Assembly (NCBI GenBank): GCA_963808315.1
Contig: CAWEFK010000031.1
Span: 4,935 to 68,934, forward strand
Direction: 5' to 3'
DNA length: 64,000 nt
DNA from: Palsa-504 sp963808315
GTDB lineage: Bacteria; Actinomycetota; Actinomycetes; Streptosporangiales; Streptosporangiaceae
Shown: positions 26,813-35,586 of the stretch, in pieces
Layout of the letters: each line of letters begins with the position of its first letter
Position numbering within the stretch: the stretch's first letter is position 1
The notes under the pieces: generated by a model
Databases searched by the model: none
What the model saw: the letters and a program-made list of their open reading frames with translations, nothing else
Told to the model about the DNA's origin: nothing
Program-made: the position numbers and the translations under genes

Positions 26813-29173
26813 TTATTCGTTTCTGGCGGCCTCGGGTCCTGTGATGCGGGCCAGTAGCGGGAAGGTGGCCGCGATGATGCCGAGGGACGCCAGGATCCCG
26901 CCTGCGGTGAGCAGGTAGTAGGCGGTGCCGGGTGCCGCCATCGGGTGCTGCTGTGCCTGGGAGGCGAACATCGCGGCGCCGGCGAACCCGGTGCCGATCG
27001 CGACGGCGGCGACGGAGAGCAGCGGGACGGCGCCTTCCAGAGCGACGACGCGGCGCAGCGTGGCGAGCCGGGCGCCGGTGAGGCGTAGCAGGCTGAACGG
27101 CCGTCTGCGGTCGGCGAGCCCGCCCGCGATGCCCGTGGCGAGCGTGCAGCCGGCGATGGGCAGGCTGACCAGGATCACCACGTTCGCGAGCTGCTGGTAA
27201 TCGCTGTTGGCGGAGTTGTCCTGCGCTATGATGTCGCCGATGGTGGACCGCGTGCTGACGGCGGGGTACGCGCGTGCGTTCTCGAGCATCGTCCTGACCT
27301 GCTCGACCGTCGGCACAGAGCCGTTCGTCGCCACGTTGATGGCGTCCACGCCGAGAGCGTCCAGCCTCGCGGCCGGGACGTTCGCGGCCGGCCAGGTGAT
27401 CGTTGTGGCGTCCGTGCCGAACAGGGGGCCGTTGAACCCGTCTGAGGGGAATGCCGCCGCCGCCGCTCCGGCCGGACAGCGGCCAAGGGCGGGAACGGCC
27501 GCAAGCTGTGCGCATGAGACCACGCCGGCCGGGACCGGACCGTTGCTGCCGAGGCCGAGGTTGTGAAGTGTCCCGGGGATGGTCAGCCTCGGGTCCGCGC
27601 GGACTACGAGTACCCCTTGGACGCCGTGAATTCCGTTCAGTTGTGCTATCAGCCGCGCGGCGGGCGCGGCCGGTCCTGGGCCTGCCGTGCCCGCACGCGT
27701 TCCCGGCGCTCCGGGGACGCTGTTGCCGGCCGCCTGGTTCGATGCGGATAGCTGGTCGGTCACCACGTTCGCCTCGGCGGCGCTGCCGAACCTGGTGAAG
27801 TCCTTGGCGTTCTGCGTGGCGATCGCCACCACAGCCACGGTGGTGATGAACAGCGCCAGCACCAGGCCGCTGACGGCGCGGAAGGCCGCCTTCGGGTCGT
27901 CGGCGAGGCGACAGGCGGCGAGCAGTGTGCCGGGGCGGCTGGTCCACCGGGCCATGCCTTTGGCCGCGGCCATGGTGAGCCACGGGCCCGCGGTGAACAG
28001 CCCGACGAGGATGAGGCCGAAGCTGGACACGAACGCCTGGACCTGCCCGCCGGGGGAGGCCGGGTGGCCGTGGACGGTCCAGAAGCCGAGCTCGGCCAGG
28101 CCGGCCAGCAGCGGCACCGCCCGCCAGGCCCGCGGCGGCGTCGGCGTCGCACGCCGGGCGACGCCGAGCGGTGAGATGTGCACCCGGCGCAGCGCCATCC
28201 TGGCCGCCACCGCGGCGAAGGCGGGCACGCCAATCGCGACCACAAGGACGTCCCGCAGGCTGAGCGTCAGCTCGGCGGGGAAGAACGGCTGGCCAATGAG
28301 CGGGATACCCGCTACCGGGACGCGCAGGCCGAAGAAGATCCCGAACCCGGCCGCCGCCCCCAGGATCCCGGCCACCGTGGATTCGGTGGCGGCGAACAGG
28401 GAGACCTGCCTGCGGGTCGCGCCGGCCAGGCGGATCGCCGCGAACCGTTCCTCGCGGCGGGCGGCCGACAGCCGGGTCGCGGTGGCGATGAAAATGAGTA
28501 CCGGGATCAGTATGGCCAGCGCGACGACGGACAAGATGAGGTCGATGCTGCTCTTCCCGCCTCCTGGGTCGAGCGGGGCGTAGGTCAGGCCCTTGGGGTT
28601 GGCCTCCGTCGGGGGGACGGGCCAGCCCACCAACGTCGAGGAGATCGACGTCACCTGCACGCTGTCCGGGGTGTGCGCCAGCTGCGCCGGGGTGCGCCCG
28701 ATGATGATGACTAGCGAACCCGGTGACGGCAGCGCGGCGCCGGCAATCATGCCGGCCAGGCGGCCGGGGTAGCGGCCGGCCAGCTGGTCCGCCGGGGTGG
28801 ACCGCAGCAGCGCGGCGAGCGCGGGCGAGGCGTAGTACTGGCCCGGTCCGGGGTCCCGCGAGATGCCGGGCGGCACCGGCGACGAGGCGCCGGTGGCGGC
28901 CACGTCGAACCAGCTGATCGGCCGGCCGTCGAAGATGTCGCCGCCGGGGTGCCACCACAGGGGGGCGGCGCCCGTGGCCGGGCCCGGGGGCACCCACGCG
29001 GTGCCGGTCCAGAACCAGGCGTGGCGGTTGTTCCAGGTGGTGACCGCGTTGGTCGCGGCCACGGCGGTCAGCAGCAGGCCGACGCCCAGGCCCACCGCGA
29101 CGGCCAAGACGACCAGCCGGGTCAGCGCCTCGCGGCCGCCGTTGACCACGAGCCGCAGTGCGAGGGCGATCAT
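26813..29173 (-). CDS. ABC exporter permease of the FtsX/MacB-like type, 786 aa
   Basis: A first membrane span (RLVVLAVAVGLGVGLLLTAV) is followed by an extracellular domain, then two FtsX-like blocks of three to four spans each (around residues 250-430 and 660-780), separated by a large outside loop. ATG 29173 overlaps the ATPase stop by 4 nt; a longer frame upstream is antisense to the ATPase and was discarded. It is probably part of an efflux or envelope-stress transporter controlled by the adjacent two-component system. The substrate is unknown. Confidence 0.87.
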   Translation of the reverse strand: MIALALRLVVNGGREALTRLVVLAVAVGLGVGLLLTAVAATNAVTTWNNRHAWFWTGTAWVPPGPATGAAPLWWHPGGDIFDGRPISWFDVAATGASSPVPPGISRDPGPGQYYASPALAALLRSTPADQLAGRYPGRLAGMIAGAALPSPGSLVIIIGRTPAQLAHTPDSVQVTSISSTLVGWPVPPTEANPKGLTYAPLDPGGGKSSIDLILSVVALAILIPVLIFIATATRLSAARREERFAAIRLAGATRRQVSLFAATESTVAGILGAAAGFGIFFGLRVPVAGIPLIGQPFFPAELTLSLRDVLVVAIGVPAFAAVAARMALRRVHISPLGVARRATPTPPRAWRAVPLLAGLAELGFWTVHGHPASPGGQVQAFVSSFGLILVGLFTAGPWLTMAAAKGMARWTSRPGTLLAACRLADDPKAAFRAVSGLVLALFITTVAVVAIATQNAKDFTRFGSAAEANVVTDQLSASNQAAGNSVPGAPGTRAGTAGPGPAAPAARLIAQLNGIHGVQGVLVVRADPRLTIPGTLHNLGLGSNGPVPAGVVSCAQLAAVPALGRCPAGAAAAAFPSDGFNGPLFGTDATTITWPAANVPAARLDALGVDAINVATNGSVPTVEQVRTMLENARAYPAVSTRSTIGDIIAQDNSANSDYQQLANVVILVSLPIAGCTLATGIAGGLADRRRPFSLLRLTGARLATLRRVVALEGAVPLLSVAAVAIGTGFAGAAMFASQAQQHPMAAPGTAYYLLTAGGILASLGIIAATFPLLARITGPEAARNE

Positions 29174-29886
29174 GGCTGGACCTCGGTGAGCATGCCGACC
29201 ATGCCGTCGCGGACGATGACCTCGCGGTCGGCGTAGGCGGCGACCCGGGCGTCGTGGGTGACCAGCACGACGGTGGTGCCGTGCTCGCGGGCGGTGGCGG
29301 TCAGCAGGTCCATCACCAGGTCCCCGGACACCGAGTCGAGCGATCCGGTCGGCTCGTCGGCGAACAGCACCTGCGGACCGGCGACCAGGCCGCGGGCCAG
29401 GGCCACGCGCTGTGCCTGCCCGCCGGACAGCTCGCCGGACCTGCGGTGCTCCAGCCCGTCCAGGCCCAGCGCGGGAAACCATCTCCTGGCCGCGGTCATC
29501 GCCGGGCGCCGGCGGGTGCCGGACAGCAGCAGCGGCAGCGCGACGTTCTGTTCCGCGGTCAGCTCGGGAACCAGCTGCCCGGACTGGAACACGAACCCGA
29601 ACCGGTCCCGGCGCAGCGCGCTGCGCCGCTCGTCACTGAGGACATCCAGCCGCTGCCCGCCGAACCAGACCTGCCCCTGCGCGGGGACCAGGATGCCCGC
29701 CAGGCAGTGCAGCAAGGTGGACTTGCCCGACCCGCTCGGCCCCATGACCGCGAGGATCTCGCCCTGCCGGACGGTGAGCGAGGCGCCGCCCAGCGCCGGC
29801 GTCTGGCCGAACGACTTCACCAGGTTCCGCGCCTCGACGATATCCCTGCTCTTGGGTTCCGCAGCGGCGGCGAGGTTCGCGGTCAC
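29170..29886 (-). CDS. ABC exporter ATPase, MacB/LolD type, 238 aa
   Basis: Walker A MGPSGSGKSTLL, Q-loop FVFQSGQLVPELT, signature ELSGGQAQRVALARGL, Walker B VLFADEPTGSLD and H-loop VLVTHDARVA are all intact. GTG 29886 overlaps the stop of the small upstream ORF (GTGA) and gives a normal length; ATG 29940 upstream lies inside that ORF. It powers the FtsX-like permease encoded next. Confidence 0.92.
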   Translation of the reverse strand: MTANLAAAAEPKSRDIVEARNLVKSFGQTPALGGASLTVRQGEILAVMGPSGSGKSTLLHCLAGILVPAQGQVWFGGQRLDVLSDERRSALRRDRFGFVFQSGQLVPELTAEQNVALPLLLSGTRRRPAMTAARRWFPALGLDGLEHRRSGELSGGQAQRVALARGLVAGPQVLFADEPTGSLDSVSGDLVMDLLTATAREHGTTVVLVTHDARVAAYADREVIVRDGMVGMLTEVQP

Positions 29887-30074
29887 CGGCGCACCGCCAG
29901 TTTGAGCAGGTCCAGCCGGGCCGCGGTACGCTCGGTCCATCTCAGGTCAGCCTCCAGTCGGTAGAGCGGGTGGCCGGCGAGCAGCACGCCGCGCCGGTCG
30001 TCCAGAGTCTCCGGACGGGATATCAACGTGAGCGCGGCCAGGTTCGCCACGGCCGGGCGCAGGCGGAGTCGCAT
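29883..30074 (-). CDS. 63-aa protein at the head of the ABC exporter operon
   Basis: ATG 30074 opens a short frame (LTLISRPETLDDRRGVLLAG, HPLYRLEADLRWTERTAARL) whose stop overlaps the ATPase start by 4 nt, so it is very likely translated. I do not recognise the family. The basic helical end could be the tail of a PadR-like regulator, but no winged helix is present. It is divergent from the response-regulator gene. Confidence 0.6.
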   Translation of the reverse strand: MRLRLRPAVANLAALTLISRPETLDDRRGVLLAGHPLYRLEADLRWTERTAARLDLLKLAVRR

Positions 30075-30180
30075 ACCAGACAGGTCTACGGGCCGGGCCG
30101 TCGCGGCCCGGTAAGCGCCGCGCTTATCCAGTCCTTATGCGGTCGCTGGATACTGGTCTGAAGACGAGAAAGGGGCTCGG

Positions 30181-30840
30181 GTGCGCGTACTCGTGGCCGA
30201 GGATGAACGGCTGATGGCGGACACGATCGCCGAGGGCCTGCGGCGGCGGTCCATGGCCGTCGATGTCTGCTACGACGGGGACGCTGCGCTGGAACGCGTG
30301 ACGGTGAACCGCTATGACGTGGTGATCTTGGACCGGGACCTGCCCAAGGTCCACGGCGACGAGGTCTGCCGGCGGATCGTCGCGGCGGGCATGGAGACCC
30401 GGGTCCTGATGCTGACCGCGGCGGCGGGGATCCGGGACCGGGTGGACGGGCTGGACCTTGGCGCGGATGACTACCTGACCAAGCCGTTCGCGTTCGCCGA
30501 GCTGGCCGCCCGCGTGGGCGCGCTCGGGCGCCGGGCGCGCCCCGCCCTGCCGCCGGTCCTGGAGCGCGCGGGGATCAGGCTGGACTGGGCGCGGCACGGT
30601 GCCTGGCGGGACGGGCTGCTGCTGTCCCTGTCGCCCAAGGAGTTCGCCGTGCTGGACGTACTCATGCGCGCCGACGGCATCGTGGTCAGCACCGAGGAAC
30701 TGCTGGAGAAGGCATGGGACGAGAACGCGGATCCGTTCACGAACGCCGTCCGGGTGGCGGTGATGACGTTGCGCCGCAAGCTCGGGGATCCGCCGGTGAT
30801 CCAGACCGTGCCCGGCGCCGGGTACCGGATCGGCGGCTGA
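30181..30840 (+). CDS. Two-component response regulator, OmpR family, 219 aa
   Basis: Receiver domain (1-115): acidic pocket AEDER, phospho-acceptor Asp51 in VVILDRDLP, Thr in LMLTAAAG and Lys in DYLTKPF. Winged-helix domain (125-219): LSPKEFAVLDVLMRADGIVV and VAVMTLRRKLG, ending GAGYRIGG. GTG 30181 gives the standard start MRVLVAEDE. It is followed directly by a histidine kinase gene and divergent from the ABC exporter, its probable target. Confidence 0.92.
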   Translation: MRVLVAEDERLMADTIAEGLRRRSMAVDVCYDGDAALERVTVNRYDVVILDRDLPKVHGDEVCRRIVAAGMETRVLMLTAAAGIRDRVDGLDLGADDYLTKPFAFAELAARVGALGRRARPALPPVLERAGIRLDWARHGAWRDGLLLSLSPKEFAVLDVLMRADGIVVSTEELLEKAWDENADPFTNAVRVAVMTLRRKLGDPPVIQTVPGAGYRIGG

Positions 30841-31940
30841 CCGGGCCGCGCGGGCCTTCGCTACAGAGCAGGCTCGCGCGAACCCTGGCCATCCTGACCG
30901 TCGCGGACTTCCTTGTCCTCGCGGCCGTCTGGGACACGATCGGCCACATGTGGCTCCCGCACCACTCCGTCCCGGGATGCGACCGCGACCTGACACCGTT
31001 CCTGCCGACACACTTTCCTGTCTGCGGATACGCTGCCGGCGTCAGGGTGGTCAGCGTGCTAGCGGTGCTGCTCGTCATAGCGCTGCTGCTGTGGGGCAAC
31101 TGGCTGGTGGCGGGCTGGACGCTGCGCCCGCTGCACGCGCTCGCCGAGACGGTACGCCGGGCGGGCCCGCAGAACCTGGGACAGCGCATTCAGCTGCGCA
31201 CCAGGCCCGACGCGCTGAAGGAACTGGCCGACGCGCTCGACGGCGCCCTGGACCGGATGGCGGCTGGGTATGAGAGCCAGCGCAGGTTCGCCTCGAACGC
31301 CTCGCACGAGCTCCGCACCCCGCTGGCGGTCCAGCGGGTGCTGACGGAAGTGGCGATGGAGGATCCGGACGCGGACCAGGATGTCCGCCTGCTCGGCACC
31401 CAGCTGCTGCGCGCGAACGAGCGGAACGAGCGGCTAATCGAGGGACTGCTGGTTCTCGCGGAAAGCGACCGTGGCCTGCCGGGCAAGCTCCCGGTGCGGC
31501 TGGACGAGCTGGCGGGATCCGTGCTCGACGCGCACGAACAGCTGGCCGCCAAGCACGGGATCACCCTGCACCGCAAGCTGAGCGAGCGCACGATCCCCGG
31601 TGACCCCGTCCTGCTGGAGCGGCTCATCGCCAACCTGGTCGCCAACGCGATCGCCTACAACGAGCAGGGCGGCTGGGCAGAAATAGAAGTAGCGGCCGCG
31701 GACCAGCCCGCGCTCGCCGTCCGCAACACCGGCCAGCACATCCCCGCAGAAGACGTGACATCGCTGTTCGAGCCGTTCCGTCGGCTCCGCACCGACCGCA
31801 CCAGCAACAACGGCGGCGCGGGCCTGGGCCTGTCCATCGTCCGCTCCGCTGTCGCGGCACACGAGGGCACCGTCCGCGCACGGCCCCGGCCAGAAGGCGG
31901 CCTGATCATCGAAGTCGAATTCCCCCGATCTGATCCGTAA
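30837..31940 (+). CDS. Sensor histidine kinase, about 367 aa
   Basis: Two membrane spans (LAILTVADFLVLAAVW and VVSVLAVLLVIALLLWGNWL) flank a short external loop with two Cys. A HAMP linker, the His box SNASHELRTPLAVQ, N box LIANLVANAIAYNE, and GGAGLGLSIV follow. No ATG, GTG or TTG lies before TM1 in frame after the regulator's end. CTG 30837 overlaps the regulator stop (CTGA), which mimics the usual coupled ATGA/GTGA arrangement, and is the best candidate start. It pairs with the response regulator upstream. Confidence 0.82.
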   Translation: MTGPRGPSLQSRLARTLAILTVADFLVLAAVWDTIGHMWLPHHSVPGCDRDLTPFLPTHFPVCGYAAGVRVVSVLAVLLVIALLLWGNWLVAGWTLRPLHALAETVRRAGPQNLGQRIQLRTRPDALKELADALDGALDRMAAGYESQRRFASNASHELRTPLAVQRVLTEVAMEDPDADQDVRLLGTQLLRANERNERLIEGLLVLAESDRGLPGKLPVRLDELAGSVLDAHEQLAAKHGITLHRKLSERTIPGDPVLLERLIANLVANAIAYNEQGGWAEIEVAAADQPALAVRNTGQHIPAEDVTSLFEPFRRLRTDRTSNNGGAGLGLSIVRSAVAAHEGTVRARPRPEGGLIIEVEFPRSDP

Positions 31941-32193
31941 CGAACCCCTCGCGTCCCGGTCCGCTCTGCCTGGCGCCTTACCCGGCGCAGGCGTACTTCG
32001 GCGTGCCCGGCTGCCAGCCCAGCGGCGCGGGCGATCGCGACTCCGGACGCCGACTGCGGCCCGTTCGGCCTGGGTCTGGGTCACCACCGCGCCGCAGCGC
32101 GGCAGGTCCGCTTGGGGCAGCAGCGCGCCGTTGCGCGAGACCAGCGCGCCCCAGGCGTGATGCCGTTACCTTCGCTCGCGTCCTCGTCCACGC
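31941..32193. other. Short stretch without a supported gene
   Basis: Between the kinase and the aldehyde dehydrogenase, which converge. The minus strand has open coding-like sequence (for example HAWGALVSRNGALLPQADLP) that could be the tail of a lost gene; I cannot name it. No clear hairpin terminator was found. Confidence 0.4.
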
Positions 32194-33621
32194 CTAGCGG
32201 CCGTGGGCCTGCCAGTGGGCGGCGAAGAGGGCTTCCTCGCTGATCACCTTGGGCTCGATCGGGCGGGACACCCAGGTGAGGTTGACGAAGTGGCGGGCGT
32301 TGACGTTCTCGGTGGTGATGTTGCCGCCCCAGGTCCCGCAGCTCAGGCTCAGCGTGAACGGCAGCCCGTTGCGCGGGCTGCCCGCGCCCTCATTCAAGTT
32401 CTGGTTGACCAGCACCCGGGCCGTCCTGGTGGCCAGGGCCAGCGCCTCGACGTTGGCGTCCGAGCTGGTGTGCAGCCCGCAGGTATGGCCCAGGCCCTGG
32501 TAGGCGGTGATCGCGTTGACCAGCTCGGCGGCGGCCTCGATACCGCCGTCATAGCGGTAGACCGCGAGCACGACCGACAGCTTCTCGCCGCTGAACGGAT
32601 GGTCCGGGCCGGTGCCCGCCTCCTCGACGATCAGCATCGGGGAACCCTGATCCACGGCGAAGCCGGCCAGCCCGGCGATGTGCGCGGCGGATTTCGCCAC
32701 CACGGCGATGGCGGGCACCGGGCCGCCGTCCGGCCACATCACGGCGCGCAGCGCCTGCTTCTGGGCCTCGTCGCACAGGTGCGCGCCCGCCCCGGTCAGC
32801 CGGCCCACCAGCTCGTCGTAGATGTCGGCGTGCGCGACCACCGCGTTGTCCGCCAGGCAGCTGGTGGCGTAGTCGAAGGTCTTCGCGGTCATGATGGCCG
32901 CCGCCGCGTCGGCCAGGTCGGCGGTCTCGTCGACCACGTGCACCGCGTTGCCGACGCCGACCCCGTAGGCGGGCGTGCCCGAGCTGTACGCGGCGCGGAC
33001 CATGCCGGCCCCGCCGGTGGCCACCACCAGGTCGGCCTGGCGCATCAGTTCCTGCGTCTTCGGCAGGGACGGCGCCGGCAGGGACTGCACCAGGTCCGCG
33101 GGCGCGCCCACCTGCTCGCAGGCCTCGCGCATGAATCCGACCACTGCCTCGGTGGCGGTGCGGGTCCGCGGGTGCGGGGCGCAGATGATCGCGTTGCGGC
33201 CCTTCAGCGCGAACAGGGCCTTGACCGGCGGGGTGGCGTCCGGGCCGGTGGTGGGGATCAGCGCGGCCACCACGCCGACCGGCTTGGCGATCTTCACCAG
33301 CCCGGCTGACGGCTGCCGCTCCACCACGCCGACGGTGCGCATCCCTGACATGTCGGCCAGCACGCCGGTCACCCGCTTGTTGATCTTCGCGACCTTATCC
33401 GCGTAGTTGCCGAACCCGCCTTCGTCCACCGCCAGCCTGGCCAGCGCCTCCGCGTGGTCCTTGCGCACCACCGCCCAGGCCACCGCGGTGACCAGCGCGT
33501 CGACCTGCTCCTGGGTGTAGTGCTCGATGGCCCGGGCCGCGACGCGGGCCCGGCCGACCACCGCCGCGATCTCGTCCCGGACCGGGTCGTCGCGGTCCGC
33601 CCGTTCGCTGCGTTCGCTCAT
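32194..33621 (-). CDS. Acylating (CoA-forming) aldehyde dehydrogenase family protein, 475 aa
   Basis: This belongs to the EutE/MhpF/SauS-like branch of the ALDH fold that turns an aldehyde plus CoA and NAD(P)+ into an acyl-CoA. The branch marker GGAGMVRAAYSSGTPAYGVG is present, and the catalytic Cys is Cys255 in YATSCLADN. ATG 33621 (MSERSER) is chosen; the frame is open 31 codons further but without family similarity. It is divergent from the CoA-transferase genes (205 nt). Sulfoacetaldehyde dehydrogenases and semialdehyde dehydrogenases of ethene degraders are relatives by general type. The substrate is not defined by the sequence. Confidence 0.85.
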   Translation of the reverse strand: MSERSERADRDDPVRDEIAAVVGRARVAARAIEHYTQEQVDALVTAVAWAVVRKDHAEALARLAVDEGGFGNYADKVAKINKRVTGVLADMSGMRTVGVVERQPSAGLVKIAKPVGVVAALIPTTGPDATPPVKALFALKGRNAIICAPHPRTRTATEAVVGFMREACEQVGAPADLVQSLPAPSLPKTQELMRQADLVVATGGAGMVRAAYSSGTPAYGVGVGNAVHVVDETADLADAAAAIMTAKTFDYATSCLADNAVVAHADIYDELVGRLTGAGAHLCDEAQKQALRAVMWPDGGPVPAIAVVAKSAAHIAGLAGFAVDQGSPMLIVEEAGTGPDHPFSGEKLSVVLAVYRYDGGIEAAAELVNAITAYQGLGHTCGLHTSSDANVEALALATRTARVLVNQNLNEGAGSPRNGLPFTLSLSCGTWGGNITTENVNARHFVNLTWVSRPIEPKVISEEALFAAHWQAHGR

Positions 33622-33826
33622 GCCAGCCAGCGTGACTGTCCGGCCGGCCAATTCCACTGATCTGGCGGGTCGAGCCTGCGCGCTCACTTCGTCCCGGCAA
33701 GACCTGACCGGCATGCCCGCGCGGCCCGCATGCTCGTTCTTGACCGGCGGCTGAACGGGACGGTCGCCGGTTCCCGGCCCGCGGCACCGGACGGCCAGCC
33801 GCCGCCCGCCTTATCCGGAGGACGTC

Positions 33827-34741
33827 ATGAGCCTGCAGCCGCCCGGTGACAAGCGAGCCAGCCTGGCGGACGCGGTCGCCCTGGTCCGCGACGGAGCGAT
33901 GGTCGCGCTGGGCGGCGGCCTGTGCGCCCGGCTGCCGATGGCGATGGTCCGCGAGCTGATCCGGCAGGGGCGGCGCGGCCTGCACCTGATCGGGTCGGCC
34001 CACAGCATCGACGTGGACCTGCTGGTCGCGGCCGGAGCCGTTCGGCGCTGCGAGGAGAGCTACGTCGGCTTCGAGCAGGACCTTGGCCCGGCGCCCGGCT
34101 ACCGCCGGGCGGCCGAGGCGGGCACGATCGAGGTGGCGGAGAGCTGCTGTGCCACGATCTTGGCCCAGCTGCGGGCCGCGGAGATGGGGCTGCCGTTCCT
34201 GCCGGTCCGCGGGGTGCGCGGATCGGACATCCGGCGGCTGCACCCGGAGTACGCGGAGATCACCTGCCCGTTCACCGGCGAGGTCCTGGTCGCGGTGCCC
34301 GCGCTGCGGCCGGACGTCGCGCTGCTGCACGCGCCGACCGGGGACCGGTACGGCAACCTGCACCTGGAACAGCCATACGTGCTGGACGAGCGGTTCGCGT
34401 CGGCGTCCCGGCTGGTCGTCGCGACCGTGGACGAACTGGTGTCGACCGAGGAGGTGGTGCGGTCCGGCGTCACGATCCCGGCGCACCTGGTGGCCGCGGT
34501 CGCGGAGGTGCCGTACGGCGCGCACCCGTCCTCCTGCTACCCGCGGTACGCCTACGACCGCGAGCACCTGCGCGAGTACCTGACCGCGGCCCAGGCCGGG
34601 GCGACCGACCTGGACAAGTACGTCGCCACCTACGTCCAGGGCAGCGAAGAGACCTACCGGAAAGCGATCGGCGCCGGCCTGCTCGGCGCGCTGGCCGGCT
34701 GGTGGCGGTCCGTCGCCGCGTGGCAGGAGGTTTTCCTGTGA
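33827..34741 (+). CDS. CoA-transferase subunit A (family I, glutaconate-type), 304 aa
   Basis: This is the alpha-type subunit of a two-subunit CoA-transferase: ALVRDGAMVALGGGLCARLP, HLIGSAHSIDVDLLVAAGAV, and the block RPDVALLHAPTGDRYGNLHL. ATG 33827 follows CGGAGGACGTC. Its stop overlaps the subunit B start. It should move CoA between short-chain acyl groups, or in the IpdAB-like branch open a ring. In this context the partner may be the acid made from a CoM-linked or sulfonated intermediate; that is inference. Confidence 0.85.
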   Translation: MSLQPPGDKRASLADAVALVRDGAMVALGGGLCARLPMAMVRELIRQGRRGLHLIGSAHSIDVDLLVAAGAVRRCEESYVGFEQDLGPAPGYRRAAEAGTIEVAESCCATILAQLRAAEMGLPFLPVRGVRGSDIRRLHPEYAEITCPFTGEVLVAVPALRPDVALLHAPTGDRYGNLHLEQPYVLDERFASASRLVVATVDELVSTEEVVRSGVTIPAHLVAAVAEVPYGAHPSSCYPRYAYDREHLREYLTAAQAGATDLDKYVATYVQGSEETYRKAIGAGLLGALAGWWRSVAAWQEVFL

Positions 34742-35565
34742 GCTGGACCATCGATGAGTGGTTCGTGGTCGCGTTGGCCCGGACCATCCGGCCGCGGGAG
34801 ACCGTGTTCCACGGTTTCGGCAGCCCCTGCGCGCAGGTCGCGATGCACGTGGCCCGGCGCACGCACGCACCGGACATGCTGCTGGTCGAGGGGGCGATGT
34901 ACGCGGTCAACCCCGATCCGCCGTTCATCCCGCCGACCAGCAACGACGAGAGCCTGCGCCGGGGCGCCGCCTACAGCATGCGGTTCGAGGAGTTCTTCGA
35001 CGCCGCGATCCGCGGCGACGTGGACCGGATGTTCCTGTCCGGCGGCCAGATCGACGGGTTCGGCAACACCAACGTCACCGCGATCGGGCCGGCCGGGGCA
35101 CCGAAGGTGAAGCTCGGCGGCGGGGGCGGCGGCTGCAACCTGTCGGCCACGATCGGCCACCTCACGGTGTGGACCACCAGGCACCGGTCCGGCCGGACCC
35201 TGGTTCCGGCCTGCGACTTCATCACCGACATCGGGCACCGGACCCCGCTGGGCAGCCGGGCTGACCTCGGCTTCACCGGCGGCGGGCCGCAGTGGCTGGT
35301 CACCGAGCTTGGCGTCTTCGACTTCCCTGACGGCCAGGCGCGGCTGGTGCAGATCTTCCCCGACGTCAGCGTGGCCGAGGTCCGCGCGGCCACCGGCTTC
35401 GCGCTGGCCGAAGCCGGGGATCTGCGCGTGGTGTCGCCGCCGTCGGCGTCCGAGCTGGCCGCGGTCCGCTCGGTGGACCCGCTCGGCGTGCGCAGGTCCG
35501 AGTTCTCCGGCCGCGAGCTGGCCCGGGTCTTCGAGTCCGGGCCCGGGCAGGATTGCGGGTGCTGA
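34738..35565 (+). CDS. CoA-transferase subunit B, 275 aa
   Basis: Beta-type partner subunit. GTG 34738 overlaps the A-subunit stop (GTGA), which fixes the start. Visible blocks are VFHGFGSPCAQVAMHVARRT, MFLSGGQIDGFGNTNVTAIG, KVKLGGGGGGCNLSATIG and FITDIGHRTPLGSRADL. The catalytic Glu usually sits in the beta subunit of family I enzymes; I see no EnG-type motif with certainty, so the subunit could belong to the IpdB-like group. Confidence 0.85.
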   Translation: MSWTIDEWFVVALARTIRPRETVFHGFGSPCAQVAMHVARRTHAPDMLLVEGAMYAVNPDPPFIPPTSNDESLRRGAAYSMRFEEFFDAAIRGDVDRMFLSGGQIDGFGNTNVTAIGPAGAPKVKLGGGGGGCNLSATIGHLTVWTTRHRSGRTLVPACDFITDIGHRTPLGSRADLGFTGGGPQWLVTELGVFDFPDGQARLVQIFPDVSVAEVRAATGFALAEAGDLRVVSPPSASELAAVRSVDPLGVRRSEFSGRELARVFESGPGQDCGC

Positions 35566-35586
35566 CCGCGGCCGGCGCTAGCCGCC

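Noticed and set aside
26449..26844. 131-aa plus-strand ORF after the GntR promoter
   Set aside because: No ribosome-binding site or similarity, starts in the operator region and overlaps the permease end in antisense.
26813..29482. 889-aa reading of the ABC permease
   Set aside because: The first 103 residues are antisense-like Arg/Gly-rich sequence over the ATPase gene; the coupled ATG 29173 is the better start.
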